DNA from: Flavobacterium sp.
Lineage (GTDB): Bacteria; Bacteroidota; Bacteroidia; Flavobacteriales; Flavobacteriaceae
Direction: 5' to 3'
NCBI GenBank assembly: GCA_017995345.1
Contig: JAGOJA010000016.1
Location: forward strand, 1 to 35,356
DNA: 35,356 nt
A program made the translations under genes and the position numbers. Positions 18,321 to 25,554 of the stretch are shown piece after piece; the stretch's first letter is position 1, and each line of letters begins with the position of its first letter. The notes beneath the pieces were generated by a model that had not been told where the DNA came from, ran no database searches, and was given only the letters and a program-made list of their open reading frames with translations.

Positions 18321-19286
18321 TCAATTATTTTCTAAATAAAATTCATTTTTTGATGCTAATGCAAAGGCTTGTTTAAGTAGTTTATTTACCACAGCAATTA
18401 AAGCTACTTTTTTTGCTTTTCCTTTCTCAATTAATCTATCGTATAATTCCTTGCATGCATTATTACATCTTTTAGCTGACCAAGAGCAAACATATAGCAT
18501 TGCCCTTATTCTGCTCATACCCATTTTGCAAATTCTCGACTTTCCTTTTACACTTGTTCCTGATTCAAAAATACGAGGACTTATCCCAACGTAAGAACTC
18601 AATTGTCTTGCATTCTCAAATTTAGTAAAACCACCGCTTATTACAATTAACAGCATAGCAGTTTTTCTTCCTATTCCTGGTATACTTTGTAATTGTTTAA
18701 AAAGTTGATTGTGATGATGGTGTATAATTGCAATCATTTTATCCTCAATAAGAGCTATTTCAGGTTCTATTAAGTTAATCATCTTTTCTAAACTTTCATT
18801 TAATACAAAAGCCTCTACAGTATTGTGTTTAAAAGCTTCTCGCTGTCTTATAAAACCCGTTCTGGATTTATTCATTTGCTCTACGAAAGCTTGCATTTGT
18901 TTTATTTCCAAGACATAATCTGCTTCAGGTTCCCATAAATTTGGTTTTTCAGTCTTGCCATATTCAGCAATAATTACGGCATCTTTTTTATCTGTTTTAG
19001 TTCGTGACATTCGCATTTGACTAAAACGTCTAATAACTAAAGGATTTATTACACAAACAGACACCTTTTTATTAAACAGATAAGTTGCTAATTTTAAATA
19101 ATAAGGACCACTGGCTTCCATTACACAAATGCTAAAATTCTGATCTAACAAGTTTATAAATTCTGTAAAACCTTTGCTATCATTGCTAAACTTAAAATGT
19201 AAATACTTATCATTTTCATTTTTAATAGCTACATCAAAACTTAATTTTGATATGTCAATACCGATGTGATTTTTGTTTTTTTTCAT
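18321..19286 (-). CDS. IS110-family transposase (DEDD recombinase)
   Basis: 321 aa and apparently intact. The N-terminal RuvC-like DEDD domain shows Asp11 (IGIDISK), Glu57 (VMEASG), and Asp99/Asp102 (TKTDKKDA). The C-terminal Transposase_20 domain begins at SIPGIGRKTAMLL (about 201). It contains LSSYVGISPRIFESGTSVKG, where Ser242 is the candidate nucleophilic serine, then KSRICKMGMSRIRAMLY. Enzymes of this family use a bridge RNA from the element's non-coding end to pair donor and target DNA. The start codon at 19286 follows an AT-rich leader. With an intact frame and recognisable ends, the element may still be mobile. Confidence 0.93.
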   Translation of the reverse strand: MKKNKNHIGIDISKLSFDVAIKNENDKYLHFKFSNDSKGFTEFINLLDQNFSICVMEASGPYYLKLATYLFNKKVSVCVINPLVIRRFSQMRMSRTKTDKKDAVIIAEYGKTEKPNLWEPEADYVLEIKQMQAFVEQMNKSRTGFIRQREAFKHNTVEAFVLNESLEKMINLIEPEIALIEDKMIAIIHHHHNQLFKQLQSIPGIGRKTAMLLIVISGGFTKFENARQLSSYVGISPRIFESGTSVKGKSRICKMGMSRIRAMLYVCSWSAKRCNNACKELYDRLIEKGKAKKVALIAVVNKLLKQAFALASKNEFYLENN

Positions 19287-19430
19287 AACTTTGTTTTTAG
19301 GTAAAAAGTAAACGGAAGAAATCTGCTATTGACTTATCAATCCTAAATACAGGCTCATGGCCTAATGAACTGTCCAAGTTCAAAAGCAGAGAGGGAAAGG
19401 AACTACCATTGCGAACGGTCTATTATGACA
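19287..19430 (-). ncRNA. Candidate IS110 bridge RNA
   Basis: This is the non-coding segment upstream of the transposase, where IS110-group elements encode the bridge RNA. Read on the minus strand it can fold into several hairpins: CCGTT/AATGG with loop CGC, AGGC/GCCT with loop CATGA, ATTGA/TCAAT with loop TAAG. It contains ACAGTTCATT (window 19364-19373), identical to the element's right end (18291-18300), which fits a left donor guide. GCTTTTGAAC near it also resembles GCTTTTAAAC at the right end. Exact RNA ends and target guides cannot be assigned by eye. Confidence 0.55.
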
Positions 19431-19555
19431 AATGACAAGTCTTAGTTTTTATCTTTCCCTTTCTTTTGTTGAAAATTTCAATATAAATTTACTTAAAAAA
19501 CATCTTTTCTTAGTTTATGCAAACATAGGATTACATAGTTTATGTTATATTCTAA

Positions 19556-22225
19556 TCAATCCTCTTTGGATTTCTCGCCAAACTCTTCCTGCTGTTTTTC
19601 AACAGTTTTAAGCTTCAAATCATGCAATTCTTTTTTGACTTTTTTAAGCTCGATTTCTATTTTATTATTTACACTATTGGAGCTTTTTTCGCTGCTTATT
19701 AATTTATTATCCTTTTTTGCTTCCAGTTCCCTTTTATCATATAATAGAACATCGTTTGTCGGCACACTGTTAAGGGTGATTTCTCCAGCAATTGGTTTTA
19801 AAGTTCCTTTGTAAAACATAGAAGCCTTGATTGTGATAGTACCTGGATTAGTGCTGCTTTGAACCAGTATTGGTGCTGTTCCCCAGTTTAGTTGTTTTGG
19901 ATTTGCGATAAATGCTTCATCACCAATAATTGAACCTTCGCCTGAAATTTCAAATTTAATAATGCTATTGTTTAAACGTTTCACATTTCCTTGTTTATCC
20001 GTAACTGCTGCTATTACCGTTACAAAGTCAGATCCGTCTGCTTTTAAATCAACACCTTCATTGTCTATCGATAATACAATTTTTTCTGGTCTTAATGCTG
20101 AACGAACTGTGTCTGTAGCTACAACCTTTCCATTCATTAAACCTTCTACTACCAAATAAGCCTCTCTTTCCTTTTTATTACGATGCAGCGCTTTAATATC
20201 TAAAAAATGATAGACATCTTTAAACACAATTGGTGGTGAAGGCATTCCTTTTTCAGCTTTGTCTTTTTTATGAATAAACTCTTTTCCGTTTTTAAAAACT
20301 TTTAGTTTTACTTCATCACAATTAGAAAATACCACCACATCACTACCACTAAAGGGAGTCATTTCATTAGCTATATACACCATTGGCCCAGTTTCAGCAA
20401 TAATAGCAGTTTTTTCGGGGCTTCTTTGCGCTTTAAACATCTGATAAGAATATTTAGGCTGACGATAGGCATCCATAATTCCACCATAAAACGGATCTGG
20501 ATGATACCCTCTTTGATGATCGAATGAATGCCATAAAGCACCACCCATATGCTGTGAACTTGTTTTATATAAGGAATTATAGCTGATGTAAGAATAAAGA
20601 GGATTAGAATAATGCATAGCTTGAACCAACATCGGTTTTTCGCCCCAACTTCTGTGCACACGACTTGGTGAATTATGCGAATTCCAATCATCTACATTGT
20701 CACCCCACTCTCTGGTATAATAATTTTTGTTGGGATCAATTTCCTTTTCATCTAGTGGATAAGTGAATTGAACGGGAAAATGTTCACTCCCTTTTGCTTC
20801 CAAATCACTGGCAGTGTATGCTGTTCCACCTTGCATCTCCTGCTCAACGACATTTTTTGTATTTAATGCAAAGGCATCCGGATACCAAGTTTCATTTAAA
20901 ATAGGTTCCCATAACCAAATACTAGGTCTGTTGCGGTCTCTGCGAACCATATTTCGAATATCGTTATAAACCAATTGCTCAAAACTTGGGGCGTTGTTCC
21001 AAAATTGCCAACCTGGAGTGTTTACAATAACAAAGAGTCCCAGTTCGTCACAAGCATCCATAAAAGCGGGATCTTGTGGATAGTGGGCGTTTCGAATCAG
21101 TTTCAGCCCCACATCTCTTAATTTTTTAGCATCACGCCAATGAATATTATTAGATAGCGCATTGCCTACCACCGCAAAATCCTGATGTCTATTGGCGCCC
21201 ATTAATGGCTGTCCGTACGGTTTTCCGTTTAACCAAAAGCCATCTTTTCCTTTAAATTCAACACTTTTGATGCCAATTCGCTTTCGATAACCATCAATTA
21301 TATTCCCTTTTTTATCTAAAATAGAAATATGCAATTGGTACAAGTACGGATTTTCGGGCGACCAAAGTACTGGGGTTTTAATTGTAGATACATTAGAAAA
21401 CGAAGCAGCGGTTTTGGTTTTAAGTACAACTGGAATTTCTGATTTCAATACGCGTTTTCCTTGTTTGTCAAACCATTCATATCTAATTTTTCCAGAAAAA
21501 TCCTGAGCAGTTTCATTTTTTAAATGTAGTTTGGTATTGATTTTTGATGTTTTTGTAGACACCTCATTAAAAGTGACAAAAAAACCACCACCAGCAATTT
21601 CATTTTCAAAATTAGGATCTGTTATAAAAACAGAATTATGCGAAATCAACCAGCAATCTCTATAAATACCTCCAAAGTAAGCAAAGTCTAATACCTCCTG
21701 ATCTTTCCCTGGAGGATAAGCTGGATCGTTACTATTATCTGCCCAAACGGCAATAACATTGTCTTTATTCCAGTTCAAATGAGCAGAAATATCAACTATA
21801 ACTGGTAAATACCCTCCAAAATGCTCTTTTAACAACTTGCCATTTACATAAACTTTAGATTTCCCCATTATCGCTTCAAAATGTAAAAAAAGCTTCTTTC
21901 CTTTTAAAGCGTGATCAGGAGTGAAATGTTTACGATACCACACTTCGCCTTGGTAGTTTGAACCGCCGCTTGCCTCTTCATGCAAGTGCTCTACTCCATT
22001 AGGTAGGTTCACGATAGGCCATTTACTATCATTAAGCTCATTTGTTTCGGCATTAGCCAAAGGACCTTTGTAGAAACGCCATGCCACATTCATTGAAAAT
22101 ACTTCTCTTCCCGTATCTTTCAAAGGGAAAAAACCGGCTTTTGAAAATTCAGGATTGTACTGTGCTACTGCTAAGAAAGTTCCTAAAAAAAAGAAGCAAT
22201 AGGCAATGTAAGTTCTATAATACAT
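19556..22225 (-). CDS. GH2 beta-galactosidase-like enzyme with a charged C-terminal tail
   Basis: 889 aa from Met at 22225, which begins a signal peptide (MYYRTYIAYCFFFLGTFLAVAQ). The longer frame from 22300 would overlap the GH20 gene and lacks a leader at its start. Domain order: sugar-binding jelly roll (about 30-200), Ig-like domain (about 205-320), TIM barrel (about 325-600), then C-terminal beta-sandwich domains. The likely acid/base is Glu445 (PILNETWYPD) and the likely nucleophile Glu506 (YYTREWGDNVDDW); the GALWHSFDHQRGYHPDPFYG block is also typical of this GH2 branch. The last 55 or so residues are Lys/Glu-rich and predicted coiled coil. It is the last gene of the GH16-GH20-GH2 operon, 17 bp after GH20. 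Beta-galactosidase is the most likely activity; other GH2 activities are possible. Confidence 0.88.
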   Translation of the reverse strand: MYYRTYIAYCFFFLGTFLAVAQYNPEFSKAGFFPLKDTGREVFSMNVAWRFYKGPLANAETNELNDSKWPIVNLPNGVEHLHEEASGGSNYQGEVWYRKHFTPDHALKGKKLFLHFEAIMGKSKVYVNGKLLKEHFGGYLPVIVDISAHLNWNKDNVIAVWADNSNDPAYPPGKDQEVLDFAYFGGIYRDCWLISHNSVFITDPNFENEIAGGGFFVTFNEVSTKTSKINTKLHLKNETAQDFSGKIRYEWFDKQGKRVLKSEIPVVLKTKTAASFSNVSTIKTPVLWSPENPYLYQLHISILDKKGNIIDGYRKRIGIKSVEFKGKDGFWLNGKPYGQPLMGANRHQDFAVVGNALSNNIHWRDAKKLRDVGLKLIRNAHYPQDPAFMDACDELGLFVIVNTPGWQFWNNAPSFEQLVYNDIRNMVRRDRNRPSIWLWEPILNETWYPDAFALNTKNVVEQEMQGGTAYTASDLEAKGSEHFPVQFTYPLDEKEIDPNKNYYTREWGDNVDDWNSHNSPSRVHRSWGEKPMLVQAMHYSNPLYSYISYNSLYKTSSQHMGGALWHSFDHQRGYHPDPFYGGIMDAYRQPKYSYQMFKAQRSPEKTAIIAETGPMVYIANEMTPFSGSDVVVFSNCDEVKLKVFKNGKEFIHKKDKAEKGMPSPPIVFKDVYHFLDIKALHRNKKEREAYLVVEGLMNGKVVATDTVRSALRPEKIVLSIDNEGVDLKADGSDFVTVIAAVTDKQGNVKRLNNSIIKFEISGEGSIIGDEAFIANPKQLNWGTAPILVQSSTNPGTITIKASMFYKGTLKPIAGEITLNSVPTNDVLLYDKRELEAKKDNKLISSEKSSNSVNNKIEIELKKVKKELHDLKLKTVEKQQEEFGEKSKED

Positions 22226-22242
22226 AATTTTACTTTTGATAT

Positions 22243-23898
22243 TTAGTAAACTGATTTCGTATAATATTTGGGATGAAAACGAATGCCATTTGCTTTCCAA
22301 TAATCATAATGACCTTGATTCAGTCGCTCGATAAATTTGTTGTAATTTTTATTTGCAGAACTAGACCACATGTTTTCTGCAAATGCTGGCATTCGAGGTA
22401 ATAAAATATATTGTAAATGTTCTACAGAAGAAATATGTTCGGTCCAAATGGCAAATTGCCCTCCAATAACATATTTAGCCTCTTCACTAGAAAGTTCGCT
22501 TGGAATTAAAGAGTAATCGTAAACTTTTTCTAATGTATTGATACTGAATATTTCTCCATAAGGTTCAGTCTTAGGGTCTTCTTGAACTCTGTTGAAATAC
22601 AAGGGATTGTTGGGTGCCATAATTACTTCTTGCTTTAATTTGGCAGCTTCAATGCCTCCTTTTTTACCTCTCCAAGACATAACCGTTGCATTGGCAGGTG
22701 CTCCGCCTTCAAGAATTTCATCCCATCCTATGAGTATTCTATTATTCTTTTCTAAAAATAGAGCGATACGTTTTATGAAATAGCTTTGTAATTCGTTTTC
22801 ATCTTTCAAGCTATAATTCTTCATTCGATTTTGACAGTTAGAACATTTTTTCCAATAGGATTTATCGACTTCATCACCACCAACATGAATGTATTTTGAC
22901 GGAAACAACGCCATCACTTCTGTGAATACATCTTCTAAAAACTTGAAGGTTGTTTCTTGACCTGCACAATAATTCAAATTCACATTTTCAGGTTTTATAA
23001 CACCGTTCCACAAGGCAGAATTCGGAGTTTTCTGAACGTGTTTTTCACATGAAAACTCAGGATATGCTGATAAAGCTGCACCTGAATGACCCGGAACATC
23101 AATTTCAGGAACTACGGTTATGTTTCTGACTTTGGCGTAAGCAACAATATCTTTTACCTGTTTTTGCGTATAAAAACCGCCATGTTGGTACGGTTTTCTA
23201 TTTAATTTTTCCATATAAGTACTGTCTTTTTTATAGAAGATGCTGCCAGGGATTTCTGTTCTCCAAGCACCAATTTCTGTAAGTTTTGGATGTTTTTTTA
23301 TTTCTAACCTCCAACCTTCGTTATCGGCTAGATGCCAATGGAATACATTTAATTTATAAAATGCCATTAGATCTAATAGTTCTTTTATGGCATCTACATT
23401 ATAAAAATGTCTACTCACGTCCATAACCATGCCGCGCCATGCCACATTTGGCTTGTCACTTATACTCAAACATGGAAGCTGTACTGGTGTTTGATTGTTA
23501 TTTGCAATAATGTATTGGAAAAGCGACTGCGTTCCATAAAACAAGCCCGCATAGGAATTAGCAGCAATATGAATTTCAGTTGTAGAAATGTTTAAAAGAT
23601 ATCCTTCTTCCCCTAAATTTTGATTGGGTTGGCGTAATATTTCTAATGAAATATTCTTTTTTCGTGCTTTTTTAGAAGACACACGTACACTAGTTTCTGA
23701 TTCTATTTTTTCAATAAGATATTTGGTTAGTCTAGAGCTTTCTGATTTGTTTAAGGAATTTATTATCATTCCCGTATTTGCATCTAACGTAAAGTGACCT
23801 TTATTTAGAGTTATACTTTCGGGAGCAGGAATTAATTGGGCATAATTGGTACTTATACAACAGAGGAAAACAATTAAAGTAATTAGATTTTTTTTCAT
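22243..23898 (-). CDS. GH20 beta-N-acetylhexosaminidase
   Basis: 551 aa from Met at 23898, chosen for its signal peptide (MKKNLITLIVFLCCISTNYA); an ATG at 23931 would add 11 residues. The N-terminal GH20b domain precedes the barrel, which opens with VAWRGMVMDVSRHFYN and VFHWHLADNEGWRLEIKKHP. The catalytic Asp342-Glu343 pair is in YIHVGGDEVDKSYW. It uses substrate-assisted catalysis to release terminal beta-GlcNAc or GalNAc. Here it would split GlcNAc residues from N-glycan antennae or the chitobiose core before glycosylasparaginase acts. The stop is 17 bp upstream of the GH2 start codon, indicating co-transcription. Confidence 0.94.
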   Translation of the reverse strand: MKKNLITLIVFLCCISTNYAQLIPAPESITLNKGHFTLDANTGMIINSLNKSESSRLTKYLIEKIESETSVRVSSKKARKKNISLEILRQPNQNLGEEGYLLNISTTEIHIAANSYAGLFYGTQSLFQYIIANNNQTPVQLPCLSISDKPNVAWRGMVMDVSRHFYNVDAIKELLDLMAFYKLNVFHWHLADNEGWRLEIKKHPKLTEIGAWRTEIPGSIFYKKDSTYMEKLNRKPYQHGGFYTQKQVKDIVAYAKVRNITVVPEIDVPGHSGAALSAYPEFSCEKHVQKTPNSALWNGVIKPENVNLNYCAGQETTFKFLEDVFTEVMALFPSKYIHVGGDEVDKSYWKKCSNCQNRMKNYSLKDENELQSYFIKRIALFLEKNNRILIGWDEILEGGAPANATVMSWRGKKGGIEAAKLKQEVIMAPNNPLYFNRVQEDPKTEPYGEIFSINTLEKVYDYSLIPSELSSEEAKYVIGGQFAIWTEHISSVEHLQYILLPRMPAFAENMWSSSANKNYNKFIERLNQGHYDYWKANGIRFHPKYYTKSVY

Positions 23899-24029
23899 AC
23901 TTTTTATTAAATAGGTATTTATGTGAATCATGGATAAAAAATACTACTATTCTTTATTCACATTTTTAATATTGTTTTAAATTTACAAGAAATTTTTCGT
24001 TAGAATTATAGACAAATCTTTTATTTTTT

Positions 24030-24866
24030 TTACTCTACGTATTCCCAAACCTTTACATAATCAACCATCATTTCATACGGGAAATTCGTTGTAGAAGTTA
24101 CATTACCCGGCCAAAAATATACTCCAGATTGTCCTTTATCTGCGCAAGCGTAATTTAAGATAATGTAGTAGTCGGTTTCAAAAGGCCATCGTTTTGCAAA
24201 ATCATCTTTGGGCTCATGTACCATCGTTAATTCATTATTAACATAGAACTCGATTCTATTAGGTAATTTTATGATGCCATAAGTATTATAATCTGTTGGT
24301 GAAATTGCAGGGGTTTTTCCTTTTGAAATATGTTTTGCTTCGCCGTTACTTTGATGTATTACTTGATGTACAAAGTTGTCGTTATTTAAACGTTCCATTA
24401 TATCAATCTCGCCACCATTTGGCCATCCTGAATAAATATCATTTTGGGGCATTAGCCATATTGCAGGCCATCCGCCTTGACCAACACTATTAAATTTAGC
24501 TTTCACTTCAATCTTTCCATATTTGAAACTGAACTTGTCTTTAGTCTGTATGGCGCCTGTTTCAGGGAGATCAGTTTTTGGATTCCAGCGCGCTCTCATG
24601 TGTAAATGACCGTTTTTTACTTTGGCCAGATCAGCATCGTCTATCACATATTTATTCCAAGGTGATTTTCCGCTTTTTGATTGGTAACTACCCCAAAATT
24701 TAGGATTATAAGCATCGCCTTTAAATTGGTCTTCAAAGACCAATCTATATTTTAGACTGCTATTTTTTTCTTTTTGGTTTTTTGTGACTGAACATGAGGT
24801 GAGGCCGAAGCAAAAAATACTTATCAACACGACGTATCTTAAGAATATATTTTTATTAGTTATCAT
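24030..24866 (-). CDS. GH16 lipoprotein, endo-beta-glycosidase
   Basis: 278 aa lipoprotein: the signal peptide ends with lipobox LTSC (Cys25). The residues after it (SVTKN) lack the acidic surface-export pattern seen in SusD, so it may face the periplasm. Single GH16 domain: RLVFEDQFKGDAYNPKFWGS, YGKIEVKAKFN, GGWPAIWLMP, then the catalytic GEIDIME with Glu153, Asp155 and Glu158, ending MMVDYVKVWEYVE. It is the first gene of a minus-strand set with GH20 and GH2. That company would suit an endo-beta-galactosidase acting on poly-LacNAc, which some GH16 lipoproteins of gut Bacteroidota do. A beta-1,3-glucanase is the main alternative. Confidence 0.88.
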   Translation of the reverse strand: MITNKNIFLRYVVLISIFCFGLTSCSVTKNQKEKNSSLKYRLVFEDQFKGDAYNPKFWGSYQSKSGKSPWNKYVIDDADLAKVKNGHLHMRARWNPKTDLPETGAIQTKDKFSFKYGKIEVKAKFNSVGQGGWPAIWLMPQNDIYSGWPNGGEIDIMERLNNDNFVHQVIHQSNGEAKHISKGKTPAISPTDYNTYGIIKLPNRIEFYVNNELTMVHEPKDDFAKRWPFETDYYIILNYACADKGQSGVYFWPGNVTSTTNFPYEMMVDYVKVWEYVE

Positions 24867-24925
24867 TTTTTTTAAATGTAATTGTTGACTTACTGTTTTT
24901 TAAATTTTTTTACATAATGAGTTAA

Positions 24926-24941
24926 CTCCATGTAAATGGAG
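24926..24941. repeat. Perfect 6-bp inverted repeat CTCCAT-GTAA-ATGGAG
   Basis: A compact hairpin 60-75 bp upstream of the GH16 start on the minus strand. An overlapping alternative pairing exists (AACTCC 24924-24929 with GGAGTT 24957-24962). It could lie in the 5' leader or be a protein site. Confidence 0.4.
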
Positions 24942-24973
24942 CACCAAGTTTCCTCGGGAGTTTTGAGTAAAAA

Positions 24974-25047
24974 AATTTAGGGAAAAATGTTGTGCAAGTC
25001 AATTTGTAAATTTAGAATAATATTTTACAATTCTTGCATCCTAAATT
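24974..25047. repeat. Nested inverted repeat of three stems
   Basis: AATTTAGG (24974-24981) pairs with CCTAAATT (25040-25047), TGCAAG (24993-24998) with CTTGCA (25033-25038), and TTGTAAA (25004-25010) with TTTACAA (25024-25030), around a 13-nt loop. The 21 base pairs are perfectly nested, with bulges mainly on the left arm. It may be a structured leader, a regulator binding site or a decayed mobile fragment. Confidence 0.5.
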
Positions 25048-25356
25048 AGAAAAATTCAGACTTAATTTGCGTCCTTTTTATATTGCATTGCTAAGAGTTT
25101 GTATTTCCTTTTTTTTAAAGAGGGAGGTCTCTAATTTGTTTCTATGCTTACGTTTACGCTGCATCTAGAAATTGTGATGCTTAATCTTAACCCAAAAAAA
25201 AATCTCAAAATCTTAATTTAGAGTAGATACGACATTTAGTCTTTTGTCTACAATAACAACAATAGAACTTATACTTCTGCATTTTAAAATGCTTTTTTGT
25301 AACATTAAATCTGAATACTACCTTTAAATTATATATCGAATTACTTTGTTTTTGAG

Positions 25357-25376
25357 TACGAATGTTTAAATTCGTA
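25357..25376. repeat. 7-bp inverted repeat TACGAAT-GTTTAA-ATTCGTA
   Basis: Perfect arms with a 6-nt spacer, about 180 bp upstream of the glycosylasparaginase start. Its size suits an operator for a dimeric regulator. It does not match the LacI-type sites at 3559 and 4690. Confidence 0.4.
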
Positions 25377-25554
25377 TTGCATAAGAATGATGAACATAAT
25401 GGATAATTAGTGGAGTATATAGTAAAACCAAAATCATCTTATTCTTAATATGAAGCCCACAAGGGTTCAATGTTCCTTTTATAATATTAATAAGCTTTAG
25501 AAACAAACTAATTCTATTTTTAGTACAGAATTATAGATAAATAAAAATAATAAG

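Larger units (their letters stand above)
18296..19435 (-). mobile_element. IS110-family insertion sequence, about 1.14 kb
   Basis: Proposed limits are set by a 6-bp direct repeat AAATGA at 18290-18295 and 19430-19435, so the exact cut within that word is uncertain. It contains one full-length DEDD transposase gene (minus strand), a very short right end (18296-18320) and a non-coding left end of about 150 bp upstream of the transposase (19287-19435). There are no terminal inverted repeats, as usual for the IS110 group. It lies between the convergent GH16 and GH2 genes and disrupts no coding frame. Confidence 0.75.
24867..25554. other. Large divergent intergenic region between GH16 and glycosylasparaginase
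   Basis: 688 bp, very AT-rich, holding the 5' control regions of two divergent transcripts. It contains several dyads: CTCCAT/ATGGAG (24926-24941), the nested repeat at 24974-25047, the palindrome GCATTTTAAAATGC (25279-25292) followed by six T, and TACGAAT/ATTCGTA (25357-25376). No ORF with coding character, no tRNA and no clear TAnnTTTG promoter was found. Confidence 0.6.

Noticed and set aside
19392..19460. Inverted repeat AGGGAAAG / CTTTCCCT as possible IS ends or terminal inverted repeats
   Set aside because: It spans the proposed right boundary of the element and has no counterpart at the other end; the AAATGA repeat and rebuilt palindrome fix the boundary better.
22226..22300. Upstream start for the GH2 gene adding 25 residues
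   Set aside because: The extension overlaps the GH20 coding sequence and buries the signal peptide; Met at 22225 gives a normal leader and a 17-bp gap.
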